A DNA stretch of 64,000 bases from Sabethes cyaneus. Taxonomy: Eukaryota > Arthropoda > Insecta > Diptera > Culicidae. The notes under the pieces were generated by a model that worked only from the letters and a program-made list of their open reading frames with translations, was not told where the DNA came from and searched no databases. The DNA is taken from positions 18,302,268 through 18,366,267 of the forward strand of contig NC_071355.1 in the NCBI RefSeq assembly GCF_943734655.1, in the 5' to 3' direction. The position numbers were made by a program, and so were the translations under genes. Shown piece by piece: positions 1 through 11,199 of this stretch. Within the stretch, counting starts at the first letter, position 1; every line of letters starts with the position of its first letter.

Positions 1-227
1 CTGCGGCCATCTCGCCCTGAATAATCAAGGAAACGTTTGTTACTGATTATTAATCATCTATGCCCTTGTGTTTGTACTACAAATAATTACAAAAATAAAA
101 AATAAGATGCAAAGTGTGTGTTTCGTTGTTCTACGACAAAGGTGCCAGTATTTTACGTAATGCTTTTTTTCCATTATTTTTATCAATGTTATTCGAGACA
201 ATAGTTTTCGGTTAGATTCAGTCAGGT

Positions 228-1655
228 ATGGGCACATCATTTACAAAAAGTCGTAAAACATTTTTCACGGAACTATATGAAAAGCTCGTAGTGCCTAATG
301 TTTTTCTGCCAAATTTTCCCTTATTTTTATGGCTGATATTTTTATGGCAAACGACAATTACCATTATGCCAAATGAATTTATAAATGGGCGTCCCCCGTT
401 TTCAGTGTATTCCCAAGTAACAATTCTAAGTTTTATTATGTCCTATAGTGGTTTTCATGACCAAGTTCAAAACCGCTAATAAAACTGTGAGCTCCACCAG
501 AACTTTCTGACGACCGCTACAAAACTGCCTTCTGACCAAGTGGCCCACTCCTCAGAATGTTTTCATAACCGCTGTAAAAATCAGGTTATAAATTCAAGTA
601 GTCGTATCACGCTCTGCTGAAAGCAGCAATAAAACCGGTTAAGCTTTCGCTGCTTGACAGCCACCACCATAATTTAAGAAAGCTTTTCGCTTTTCGCTCT
701 GGGAAAAGCTAAAACCAGTTCACCAGTATCAACTTGAAAATATATCCGTGAGCAGAAAAGTTAAAGTTCTACTGTCAGATCATTCTGATTTATTTCGTTT
801 ATAGCAACCAGAATAAAATATCCCATAGAATATTTATTAAATTTTAAGTAATTTCGTTGGTTTGCATCATATGCGCATTTAATTTTATCGTGCATATACT
901 GATATGACGGGCGGATAAAATCAACGCGCCACTGAAATTTTGCTATTTTCGAAAACTGGTTGTTTTAACAAAACAAGTATATTCAGTTAGTCAATCTCAA
1001 TTTCTAGCAACATCATTTTAGTTGCTTCCTGTGACAGGAAAACCAACTGATAATAACTTTTATTCTGCAAAACACTTTGCTCTGATGAATTTTTGATTGC
1101 GTGCTAAAACAAAATACTAGAATATGGAAATATGGCCTCGTATAAAAAAATGATGTTGAACTTTAGTATTCTTCATAATAGCAGTAAAAAAACTGTTTGG
1201 TGAGGGTGTTACCGTTTTAATAGATCTATAAAACTAACAGATTTCTTGCAGTTTGACAAGCAACTGCGATAAGATTGATTTTGATTGGTGCACCATTTCG
1301 TATTACTACGCCACACTTATGGTAAGTTTATAAGAGACGTGGTACAGCCAGCAAGTCTTAACGTGGTAAAATATAAGCAACCACAATCAATTTGCTTTAT
1401 TAAGAGTTTTGTTATGATTTTCTAGCTAGCTATAAGTGTGTTTGGACTCATATCCTCTTGGTGTTGCGCAATACCTCAATAAAACCAGAGGTAATGATTA
1501 ATACTGCAATAAAACCTTTATAAAATTTAAGTAAAACCAAGTGGCTTTAGAATTGTTATTTGGGATTGTGGCGCAACCAACATTGACTCAAGTGAGTATT
1601 CGTAGGAGAGCGAAATTTTGTAAATTATGCCTAACGTCCATTATGCCTAGTGTCG
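228..1655 (+). repeat. Dispersed repeat family A, long copy
   Basis: This stretch shares sequence with two other places in the window. Positions about 360-1080 match the reverse complement of 35500-35880, for example around the segments encoding YSGFHDQ in both copies and in the block at 870-1070. Positions 228-410 and 1570-1630 resemble 58125-58530. The short motif TTATGCC recurs near both ends (about 364, 1625 and 1641). No protein family is recognisable, so I read it as a non-coding transposable element. Exact ends and target duplications could not be fixed. Confidence 0.55.
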
Positions 1656-1934
1656 AGTCGAGTATGAGTGTGGCTGGGTGTTTTGTTTAGTGCTCGGTTT
1701 CGTTGCCTCATTGGTTGTTATTGGATTTTATTTCGATCGGACTTTTAGTTCAAAAGTTGTGTATAAAAATGTGCAAAATACGAAACTCCATTTTCACATA
1801 GGTCCCTTAACCTTAAATAAAAGTGGAGATTTTCAACCAATTTACTTCCAAATTTGATTATTATATTGCCGCGGCTTAAATGTTACACACAGAAATGTGA
1901 AAAAGAGTGTTAAACATATTTTTGTTATACAGTA

Positions 1935-2590
1935 ATGTTCCGATTTTGTCAGCCCCATGTTGAATTTTGACAAAATGGGGAAACTGACAAAATCGAGAAA
2001 TTTTTTTTTTCAAAATTCAAGACTTAAGACCTTGCAATATCGAAGACTTCTACTAAAAATTAAGTTTTAACCCTCAATTGGTCAACCGAAAGCTCAATGA
2101 ACCGGGCACAGCACACTGGTCCAGAACCTTTTTTGGTGCGCATCAGCTTTGGACAGGAAAACTTGGTTTTAGGTTTATCAAACCTTTGGAAGAGTTTCTT
2201 AAAATTAAAAATGCTATCGTCTAGCGGAATTCAAATTTTGACTAATCCCCTTAAAAGTGCAATGAACAATTTATTTTTCTTCAGTTTCAATATAACACAT
2301 TGATGTGTTCTGTAAAATTTTACAGGATATTATTATAAAAAATTTTGCCGAAGACGGTAACCTTCTTTCTTTTCAGCAAAGATAGAAAAATGCTATTTCT
2401 CATAAATGAAAAATCGTTAAAATCAGTTTTTCTATTTTAGCTGTTTTTGTAATTGTATGACTTTTTCCTGTTTAACAAAGTTGTATACATAGTAAAAATA
2501 CACAACATTGCTAAATATAGTATACCTCTATCTTTTTTTGTTTAGGAAATATAAAACTTTTACTATAAAAATACCTTAATAAGAAAAAAT
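1935..2590 (+). mobile_element. Non-autonomous DNA element family F, right end lost
   Basis: The left end is TA followed by ATGTTCCGATTTTGTCAG. The block to about 2585 matches the reverse complement of 40370-40915, including the shared stretch around GGTCCAGAACC (2118) and CTAATCCCC (2242). The motif ATTTTGTCAG is repeated and partly inverted at the end. The terminus seen in the other copy at 40187 is missing here, so this copy is truncated on its right side. No coding capacity is visible. Confidence 0.6.
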
Positions 2591-2703
2591 ATTTCAGTAA
2601 TAATTTAATAATTTGAAAAGTAACCTTTAGATCTAACAAATAAAACCACGCTATTGAAAATCGGCCGTTTCATTCAAAAATTATTCAAACTTAAATACTT
2701 AAG

Positions 2704-2736
2704 TGCGTACCATAAAACCGTTAAAACGTTAAAAAC
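2704..2736. repeat. Left flanking direct repeat of LOA-like LINE (putative TSD)
   Basis: The segment starts TGCGTACCATAAAACCGTTA and is repeated at 7246-7279 with one single-base length difference. Because the two copies bracket the LINE exactly, a long target-site duplication is the simplest reading. A shared terminal sequence of the element itself is the alternative. Confidence 0.6.
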
Positions 2737-3432
2737 GTTGTGGCTGGCAAATGAGTGAACATGTGCAAATATATCACCTCTGTTTTCTAACTCCTATCTC
2801 TACCTCCACGAGGTGCCGGCTGGGGTACGGTAGCCAAAGTTGCGCACCTGGTGGTACGCAACCTTGTTTGTCGTATGCAGACAGAGAAGGTGGAACACTC
2901 GCCGTGTGGTTTCCGGCTACCTAATCATGCAGTTCGGCGCAGGATTTTCGGAGGGCGCGGCTGCGGGGTGTGAGCACACCGGGAGAGACTTATTTTCTCA
3001 GCTGGCTTAGCACAGAGAGAGAGACTCTTAATCGGTCTGTTTTACACAATCTGCACTTAGGCCCTTTGGCGGTTGGTGCCGAATTGTACGTTTGGGCAAA
3101 AATTGAGCCACGAGACCTGATCCTGCCGGGAGTCGGCACATCAGGTGCCCCTAAGTCACGGTCTATCTCCGTGCCGATGACTGAATGGCTGGAGGGGTGA
3201 AAACATGCCAGTCGCGAACGGAGTGCTTTGGGCATCTTGCCCCTACTGTGCCATGCGGGGCTCTGGTACGGTCGATCTTTGTTGTCCCTTGCGTTTCGTG
3301 GGAACAGCATAGTAGTCCTGCCCAATTTCCCTTATGGGTTTTACGCCAAGTGCGTTCTGGCCAACTTAATTGGCTTCGCTTACAATTTGCTGTCTGATCT
3401 GTGTTGGAGATTGTTTGTGCATATACTCCGCT

Positions 3433-4706
3433 AGTCAAATAGTTAGAGTCGCACAAATAAATCTTCAACACAAACGGGCAGCAAATTTTATTTATGCGAA
3501 AAACTTTTTAATGGCTCTGTCACCATCGCATTGGTCCAGGAGCCATATTTTCGCAAGGGGTACTTTCATTCGACGGATATTGGAAACCAGAACTTTGCTG
3601 TTTTCAGCAAAACTGGTATGACAAATCCTCGTTTGATGCCCAGGGCATGCATACTGTTGCATAGGTCAATAAGTGCATGCCTTATCTCTGAGTTGACTAC
3701 TCGAGATATTTGTGCAGTCACAGTAGAACTCGTCGTGGATGATGTCCATAGGCGCTATGTCTACTGTTCTGCATACTTACCACACGATGAACCATCTCCC
3801 AGCGACGATTTCAGAAATGTGGTGAGATACTGCCAATCTAGTGGGCTTCCGCTCATTGTAGGCAGTGATGCCAATGCCCATCACATCATTTGGGGCAGCT
3901 CGGATATCAATCTGAGAGGCTCTAATTTGATGGAATATTTGAGTAGTACCAACCTTGGAATACTCAACATTGGCAATTGTCCAACTTTCATACGAGCTGG
4001 TAGAGAGGAAGTGTTAGATATAACACTCTGCTCTAACACGATCAGTCATGAGTTGGCACAATGGCATGTTTCAAATGAGACACCAATATCTGATCATTGC
4101 TTTATATATTTTGATCATTTGGGTGTTTCCTTGAACGCTGCAACATTTCGCAATCCGAGATTTTCTGACTGGGAACTCTTTGAGGAGGAACTGGCGACGA
4201 AATTTCAAGGATTCGAACCGACGATTGAGTCATCGATCGACTTGGATGTGGCTGTAGATGTCACAACATCTTTTATTGCGGAAGCTTTTGAAGTAGTTTG
4301 CCCGCTAAAAACTATTACAACGACTAGAGGAAGACCGTGGTGGAACTCTCATCTCGCGGAACTAAAGAAACGATGCAGGAGAGCCTGGAATAGACGTCGG
4401 AGGGATGGCGTGGAGCCTTTCAAGCAGGCCCGGAAAGCCTATGCAAAGGCTCTACGATCTTCTGCACGCACGAGCTGGGACAGGTTCTGTAGCAACGTTT
4501 CCAGTTTCGGCGAGGCAAGTCGACTTAATAAAATTCTGTCAAAATCGAAAGATTATCAGGTTAATAACATTCGAAGTTCGAACGGTGAATACTGTTCGAA
4601 TGACAATGAAATCCTGGAATGTCTCTTTTATAGTCACTTTCCGGGCTGTGTGAAACCTGAAGTTCGAAACGATCCAGAAATCGTTTTAGGTGGCTTAGAC
4701 TCATAG
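3433..4706 (+). pseudogene. LINE endonuclease region
   Basis: Translation begins with VRVAQINLQHKRAANF, the usual start of a LINE endonuclease domain. It shifts frame near 3510 and resumes as TIALVQEPYFRKGY. The body from about 3522 carries the metal and catalytic-site motifs: QEP, GSDANAHH near 3865, and ISDHCFI near 4090. A basic linker rich in Arg and Lys follows at about 4330-4490. The frame ends at TAG 4704-4706, but homologous-looking sequence continues immediately after it (EAIEWAVNSFSPYKSPGTDG). The stop is therefore a disabling mutation rather than a natural terminus. In a live element this domain nicks the target DNA to prime reverse transcription. Confidence 0.85.
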
Positions 4707-6962
4707 GCTTTTGCTCGGAGACTTGTCACAACTGAAGCGATTGAGTGGGCCGTGAACAGCTTCTCTCCATACAAATCTCCTGGAACAGATGGAATATACC
4801 CTATTCTACTGCAAAAAGGATTCAAGTACTTCAAACACATTCTGAGAAGGATGTTGTGTGTAGTATTGCTATTGGGTGCATCCCAACTCAATGGCGTGAA
4901 ATAACCATTAAGTTTATTCCTAAAGGTGGACGCGCGACATACGAGCAAGCAAAAAGTTTTAGACAAATCAGTCTAACGTCTTTCTTGCTTAAATCACTTG
5001 AGCGGATTGTTGATCACCACATCCACGAAACAAGCTTAGTAGAAGTTCCTCTTCATTCAGCACAGCATGCTTATCAAAGTGGCAAGTCTACAACCACTTT
5101 ATTACATGATGTGGTGGATAAAATTGAGGTTGCTTTTTCACAAAAGGAATCTTGCTTAGGAACTTTTTTGGATATTGAAGGCGCGTTTGATAACGTATCT
5201 TTCGCTTCCATTTTGGAGGCTGCTCGTTATCATAATGTGCCTTCAATAATCATAAAGTGGATAGAACAAATGCTTAGTAACCGATTGCTTTTTTCGTCCT
5301 TACGGCAAGCAAGCATTTGGAAGCAAAGTGTTTGTGGATGTCCACAAGGTGGCGTTCTCTCGCCTCTTTTATGGAACCTTGTGGCGGACGGCCTATTGAG
5401 GAAACTCAATGGTCTAGGCTATCCGTCATATGGTTTTGCGGATGACTATCTCATCCTAGTAGTTGGAAAGTGCATAAGCACATTATTTGACTTAATGCAG
5501 CAGGCACTACGTGTCGTAGAAACGTGGTGCCGAGAAACTGCACTTTCGGTAAATCCGAGCAAAACATCTATCGTCTTATTTTCAAGACGTAGAAATACCA
5601 ATGGAGCTCGCGCTCTGCTCTTTTACGATTCGGATGTTGATGTTGTGAACGAAGTGAAGTACGTGGGGTTGATTCTCAACTCCAAGCTTGACTGGTCCAC
5701 AAATATTGATTTCCGAATTAAAAAAGCGTGCATGGCCTTTGGGCAATGTAGACGAGCAATTGGCAACTCTTGGGGGCTTAAACCCAAATACATACACTGG
5801 TTATACACGGTCGTTGTCAGACCAATACTGGCGTATGGTTGTCTTGTATGGTGGCAGAGAGGGGAAGTTGTGACTGTCCAGACAAAGCTAAACCATCTTC
5901 AAAGGATGTGTTTAATGGCAATGTCTGGTGCATTTACTACAACTCCTACTGCCGCCCTAGAAGCTATTTTCAATATTAAACCTCTACACTTCCACCTGAA
6001 GCAAGAGGCACTAATATGTGCTTATCGACTACACGCGATTGGCCTTTGGCAGTCTGTGGACGGTTCCACTGGTCATACTCGATTGTGGTCGCAAAGTGTT
6101 GCTGAGGACAAGTTTGCCCTTGCTCCTAGCGATGTAACGCTCATGCGTACTTTCCCGTATAGGACTTTCTCAAGTGACTTTCCTCCTAGAGAGGATTGGA
6201 TGTCAGGCTACATGGAAAGGAAAATTTCCGACTATGTGGTCTGTTATACCGATGGTTCCTTGTACGAAGGTCGCGCGGGTGCTGGTGTTTACTGCCGTGA
6301 GCTGGAATTGGAGGAATCCTATTCGTTGGGTAGTTACTGCACCGTTTTTCAAGCTGAAATCTTTGCAATTATGTGCGGAGCTCAGTTTGCACTTCAGAAA
6401 GAACTGATAGGCAAGATTATCTACTTCTGTTCTGACAGTCAAGCCCTTTGTGCGGCTAATTCTAAATCTAAAACAGTCATCGCCTGCCACACCCAATTAG
6501 AAGAACTAAGCATTCTAAATGCCGTTCTGGTTTGGGTTCCTGGCCATTCTGGTATAACCGGAAATGAATGGGTTGATGAACTAGCAAGATCTGGAGCATC
6601 TTGGTTTTCATCTGAACATGTACGTTATTGGGAAAATCTTGAAACTTGTCGTCAAACGAAAAGTTTCATTGTTAAGCCTTGTGAGAAGGTTGCGAAATTT
6701 CTTTTGCAACACTCAAAGGTAAATTGCAGTATTCTTGTCAGATCACTGACTGGTCACTGCAGACTAAATTATCATATGGCTACATTGGTTTCATTGTAAT
6801 TTATGTGAATCCGACTACGGTACACCATATCACGTAATTTGCAACTGTCCAGCAGTAGCACAATTGCGTCATAGGATCTTTGGATCCTACGTCTTAAATG
6901 AATCGGATTTTAGGAAACTAAAATTACGAGACATTTTGAGGTTTCTTACCGAACTATATTGA
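4707..6962 (+). pseudogene. LINE reverse transcriptase - RNase H region
   Basis: The region starts in the endonuclease frame with SPYKSPGTDG. It shifts frame near 4860 to CIPTQWREITIKFIPKGG and runs open to 6799. Reverse transcriptase motifs in order are SFRQISLTSFLLKSLERI, FLDIEGAFDNV, GCPQGGVLSPLLW and GFADDYLI (near 5432). RNase H follows with CYTDGS (near 6241), QAEIFAI, CSDSQAL and WVPGHSGITGNEWVDELAR. After a further frameshift near 6780 a CNLC...H...CNC segment runs to TGA 6960-6962, resembling the zinc-knuckle-like C-terminus of this LINE group. The enzyme would copy the element RNA into the target site. This copy is inactive because of the frameshifts. Confidence 0.88.
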
Positions 6963-7245
6963 GCGGTATTGAGCTATAAGCTCTTATTTATCATGAGTAT
7001 ACCCCCCAGGGGGTGTACTTTTGATAAGTTAACTACCAAGGATTGCAGTATCCCCTCGGGGGTACAAAAATCTCTCAGTATATATATGTTTGTGTTTGTC
7101 CAAATTCCTCATCCACCCCTTCCTATTCCTCCTGTTTTCCTTCCCGTCCTCATCAGGTAAATGATGACACGGGCAAGATGGGCAAGGCACAAATCTTCTA
7201 CATGATTGTGAGAAACGTGCTGCTCGAGCCAAAGATGCTGATAAA

Positions 7246-7279
7246 TGCGTACCATAAAACCGTTAAAAACGTTAAAAAC
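7246..7279. repeat. Right flanking direct repeat of LOA-like LINE (putative TSD)
   Basis: This is the partner of the repeat at 2704-2736, with the same order of GTTAAAA units and one extra A. It lies directly after the LINE tail. Confidence 0.6.
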
Positions 7280-7620
7280 CATAATATATCCTTTAAGGGT
7301 TAATTAAAGGTTGTGTGTAATCTAGAATCTTTCTGAACAGTATTTTACTGTACTGTATTGAGGCTGGAGTAAGACTGTATAACCTTTTCATTAGCAAACG
7401 AACGATTATTGAACAATCATGAAGATTGGAGACCTTTGGCAGCAGAAATTGAACAAATAATGAAGTACTGTATTTCGAAATATGATAGGTTACACTCAGC
7501 TCTACAAATGATCGGTGTTAAATCAGACCAAGTCAGTTCGTAAAATTTAAAAAAAAATTATAGTTAATGACAGCAAACGATCAAGAAATTTCTAAGCTAC
7601 ATTTTACTCTAATCAGACTA

Positions 7621-7806
7621 CACACTTAAAAAAAGTACCGAGTTCGGTAAGTTACCGTAAATTTTACCGAACTCTGAGCAGTAGAACGTTCGGTAAAATT
7701 TTTTTATGATGCCAGACATTACTAATGATCCGTAAACGTCGATTGGCACCATCGAATTTTACCGAACGTTCCGCTGCTCAGAGTTCGGTAAAAAAATTTA
7801 AATGTG
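7621..7806. mobile_element. 186-bp MITE, family ACACTTAA, copy 1
   Basis: The element is flanked by TA at 7619-7620 and 7807-7808. It is strongly palindromic: CACACTTAA at the left is answered by TTAAATGTG at the right, with inverted TTCGGTAAAATTT blocks inside. A second copy lies at 33478-33667. The two share the central segment GTAAACGTCGATTGGCACCA. There is no coding sequence. The TA duplication points to a Tc1/mariner-class transposase. Confidence 0.85.
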
Positions 7807-7998
7807 TACATAAACGTTACAAACAGGCAGAGTTATGAAATAATTTCGAACGATTAATAGCTATTAACTATACAAAGCAACAAATTTTGAGCGCGTTTTT
7901 CTCGAAATCAGAGTTTTGTCCCTTGGTTCGGTATTAAGTCACTGACCAAATGTTACATGCATGTTTTAATTTTTTTTTATAGATTTTGCTTCTAAGAG

Positions 7999-8666
7999 AA
8001 CCGCCAAGTTAGCTTCTAGGAACAATGCTGGTCTAACAAGCCAGTCCATTGTATGTTCGAATCTTGGCTGGGCGATGCTGCTATTGAGTCAGTAGAATCG
8101 TTGTAGTACTAGCTCTGTACAGCATTCGCTCGCTAATTGCGCGAATGTGGCGATGCAACTAGCGAATTTCGTTTTTTAATTGCACGATGGCTGCCACCTG
8201 CCAATATTTATTGTAAAACGTGATGCGTTATCACCGTAACCTCTTCACAGGCATTCACAAGTGCACTAGATTTTGAGAAAAACATTTAAATCTTTTCAAA
8301 CGAACCAAAAGCTTAATGAATAAGTGTCCAATTCGTCAAAGTTTTGCAAAATTTGTGTTAATTTGTTTGTAATATATCTGCGTAATGCAGAGAGAGTTTT
8401 TATTCGGTAACACTGCAGTTTTGTTTAAAGCAACCAACTAGGAAGCCACGTGTAGTTTGACAGATAACTGTTTTTTAGTTGCACGATCGTGCAACTAGCA
8501 AACGTGCAATTAAAAGGCAGTGCGATTAGAGGACGTGCAATTAGCGCACGAGGGCTGTAGTTGTCCTATACTCTAACAACCGGCGGCGAAGTCTGTCGAT
8601 AAAGAAGGGTTAAGTCTAGATCTTATAAAGACATTTGAGCCCAAGGCTATGCTTTGCTTCTGTAAG
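7999..8666 (+). mobile_element. tRNA-related SINE copy 1, split by a DNA element
   Basis: The head (7999-8119) contains TGTTCGAATCT at 8054-8064, close to a polymerase III B box. The tail (8558-8666) contains GGCGAAGTCTGTCGATAA and a CCAAGGCTATGCTTTGCTT end. The same head-tail order is present without interruption at about 14266-14480. The 438-bp element at 8120-8557 therefore inserted into this copy. A pyrimidine-rich simple tract follows the tail. Confidence 0.65.
8120..8557. mobile_element. 438-bp TA-flanked MITE (CAG...CTG ends) inside the SINE
   Basis: TA at 8118-8119 and 8558-8559 flank a unit that begins CAGCATTCGCTCGCTAATTG and whose right end, read inverted, begins CAGCCCTCGTGCGCTAATTG. 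The motif TAATTGCAC, or its complement, is iterated near both ends. No open frame of note is present. Ends and duplication resemble pogo-like Tc1/mariner relatives. The position is confirmed by comparison with the uninterrupted SINE at 14266-14480. Confidence 0.8.
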
Positions 8667-8699
8667 GCAGTGCGGTCCAATGAGCCTAAGTGAGCGTAC

Positions 8700-8872
8700 T
8701 GTAACCCTGTTTGTCTGTCTGTCTTTTGCTCTTTCTGTCGTTTTTTCGCACTTTCTGACTTTCTTTCGTTCTCTCTTTCTTTTTTGCTCTTTTTTCTTTC
8801 ATTCTTTTTCTCTCTTCCAGTCCTGTTTTCTTCTTTTCTCTTTCATTCTCTCTCTGTTGATATAACTGTCTC
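8700..8872 (+). repeat. Pyrimidine-rich simple tract
   Basis: The tract has runs of TGTC, TTTCT and CTCT directly after the SINE tail. It is probably an expanded microsatellite seeded by that tail. It has open frames only because of its biased composition. Confidence 0.7.
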
Positions 8873-8879
8873 CGTTCTT

Positions 8880-10830
8880 ACTTCACGTACATTACAACAT
8901 TAAAAATAAAGCTTGGGGCGCTTGTTACGCTAGAACATCCTGGCGCAAAAAAACTCTGTCAGATCCTTTTTTCGATTTTGTTAGTGACTGGCTGTTGCCA
9001 GTTTGTTTCCGATATTTGTGCAGTTATTAGCGCGTGAAATCGTCAGCTACAGCAGGAGACAGAATACGTGACATCTGATTTAATGAAAACCGGCTGCGAG
9101 TCAACACGGAAAAGTTGTGAGCGTGCTTTAGAATATCATTAGAATTAATTGTATACCTACTGACACAAATTATGCAGGGAGAGAATTGGGGATGAATACG
9201 GTAGATTTCGTACGGTAGATTTCGTAAGATTGCAGTTTAAATTACATTTTAATTATGTATGTGCATTTTTGAGCTCACAGTTAGATCCGTTTGGCAAAGT
9301 AGGCTATGCTTCCAGTCGTCCAATTCCGTAGAAAACATTGCCAATGGCAACAGAAAACAAAACGTGCGACAAGTTTGAAACGTGTCATTTTGAGTGTCCG
9401 TAGTGAACGTTACTATTTTTGTGTGAAACAATTAAACATTTAGCTCGATTATTCTACAGTCCAGCACAGGTAAGTTCCTGTGAATAGTCTATTCACAAAA
9501 TGATAAATTGCTTGCCACACCACCGGCCTAGTCTACACTTTTCGCCGCAATTGCATTCCAACCTGCAGTGCAGAATCCGACGGCATATTTTCTGTTTACA
9601 AAGACCGAGAACTTTTATGGAAATAAAAGAAAGCTTCACCATAGTAACCACCCAGCAGCAGCACACCGCTGATGCTATACTGCAGCGGGCGGCTTCTCGG
9701 AAATTAAGCTTCACTTCTTCAAACTAGCTTCGCTCTCGTTACTTTATACTCAAATCCAAGTACTGACGGGGCTAAGGGTATGGATCGTGCTTTACTTTCC
9801 GACCGGTCGGTGTGCGGTGTATACTGGTCTGACTTGCCCACAGTTGGCTTGGTAGGTGGTTTTGTTTCGGATCAAGTCCTGCGGTTGAAAGTAATTTAAC
9901 TTTACGAGTTCCTGAAAGTTCTTTCTCAGACGACTTTTATTTTATTTTTTTTTTTTTTGCTACGCCAGCAAAACTGAAATGTGAAGCCAGTCTGTACAGA
10001 TCCTGTTGATGAATAATCACAATTACAACTGTACGAGTAGACGTCAAACAATGAACGGTTTGCGCGCGCGGATAATCCGCCATCCGACATAGTTTTCATT
10101 TCTCTGACAGGTTTGCATCATCATTGCCTTTTCGCGCGGTACAATAGCAAGAGAAGGGCAGCGACCGCCCGCAACCCACAAACAAGCTCACAGCGTTATT
10201 GTGAATTGTGAATTGTGCACTATAGAGGAAAAACCACGCACCCAGCGCCCATCGTCATAGAGAAGGCACCACACACCAACGGCACGACACGATATGTAAT
10301 ACGATGGTTGTTTAGGCTAACCTACCGTTTTCTGACTTGAGCGCCCTCTTCCTTGTGCCAGGGAGCAGCCGAACCGGCTGCTGTCGACAATTACTACAAT
10401 GAGCTGTTGCAGTGGGTGGTGGTGCCGGTGACCGGGATTGGGGGTGGTTGCGTCGTGTCTTTGTTTGGTTTGGTGCTTGTGTTTTGCTGCGAGAACACAT
10501 GTGGGTACACGATTTTCTGTCGTTTTTTTTGCCCCACCATGTGTGTGTTCCTCTGAGTGGGTTTCACTATTGTTGCTGCATATTGTTTTGTGCCATTACC
10601 ACTGTTGTCCCACTTGCGGGTTTATGATTTATGACAGAACGGATCTGGGCCGAGTTTTGCGGTGCCGGCAGCAGTCGGCCGTCGTCGTCGTCCTAGTGGC
10701 GGGGATGATATGATCGTGGCTAATTTTTTACGACTGTTGCCCTATGTTTTATGCTGGGTGGGTGCATGATGGTGCTGTTATTTCGATTCGATTCGAAACA
10801 GAATAGAAAGTATTAAATTGTTTCTAAAAG
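8880..10830. other. Stretch without recognised gene
   Basis: I find no coding region with family resemblance here. The part from about 10030 to 10750 is GC-richer than its surroundings and contains a local inverted repeat (GCAGCCGAACCGGCTGC near 10366). A run of T lies at about 9940-9958. This region is downstream of the CSP gene on the minus strand. Confidence 0.5.
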
Positions 10831-10832
10831 CT

Positions 10833-10855
10833 TTTATTCTAAAATTTCTTTTATT
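10833..10855 (-). promoter_or_regulatory. Polyadenylation signals for the CSP gene
   Basis: Two AATAAA hexamers read on the minus strand (plus-strand TTTATT at 10850-10855 and 10833-10838). They lie about 130 and 150 nt past the CSP stop codon. Position and strand suit the 3' end of that transcript. Confidence 0.6.
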
Positions 10856-10985
10856 TCTAAAATCATTGTCTCTGTATTGTATAAAAATCTACCCTCCGAT
10901 AAGCGATATTAAAAATATATTCACAAAATTGGATCGGTAATGAGAGTTTCCAATCAGTTGACGATAGTCGATGATGGCAACAGGA

Positions 10986-11125
10986 TCAGCCTGCGTATGT
11001 TTGCACCAGTTTGTTCCATTCGGCCGGGAAGTTGCGCTGCAGATGGGCCAGCGTTTTCTTGATCTGAGTCACCTCGGTCGGGGTGCACTGAGGGCAAGCT
11101 CCACGGAGGACAAAAGGGGCAAGAC
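10986..11125 (-). CDS. Chemosensory protein (OS-D/A10 family), coding exon 2
   Basis: This exon encodes residues 82-127, from LAPFVLRGACPQC to NKLVQTYAG, and stops at TGA (10986-10988). The acceptor is TTTCTTCCAG before position 11125. Joined in phase 1 to exon 1, it completes the Ser82 codon and supplies Cys92 and Cys95. The family spacing C-X6-C-X18-C-X2-C is then exact. The segment TPTEVTQIKKTLAHLQ and the PAEWNKL end are typical C-terminal helices of chemosensory proteins. These are small secreted helical carriers that bind hydrophobic ligands in sensory lymph and other tissues. The exon looks intact. Confidence 0.93.
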
Positions 11126-11199
11126 CTGGAAGAAAGAGAGGAGAAAAGGTTTCTTTTGAATGTGACGTCATTATTAAATTTCAATGTTCTAAGATCTGC

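Larger units (their letters stand above)
2737..7245 (+). mobile_element. LOA-like non-LTR retrotransposon, defective copy
   Basis: This element of about 4.5 kb is bracketed by 33/34-bp direct repeats. It has a GC-richer leader (2737-3430), an apurinic/apyrimidinic-type endonuclease region, a reverse transcriptase, an RNase H domain and a C-terminal cysteine/histidine segment. A 3' tail follows, ending GATGCTGATAAA just before the repeat. An RNase H domain after the reverse transcriptase, together with the LDIEGAFDNV and FADD motifs, fits the LOA/I group of LINEs; LOA is my preferred clade by general resemblance. The reading frame is broken at least four times (frameshift near 3510, TAG at 4704, frameshift near 4860, frameshift near 6780), so the copy cannot make an intact protein. 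Confidence 0.85.

Noticed and set aside
7999..8119. SINE head considered as a tRNA gene
   Set aside because: Only a degraded B-box-like segment is present and no cloverleaf with an anticodon arm could be drawn.
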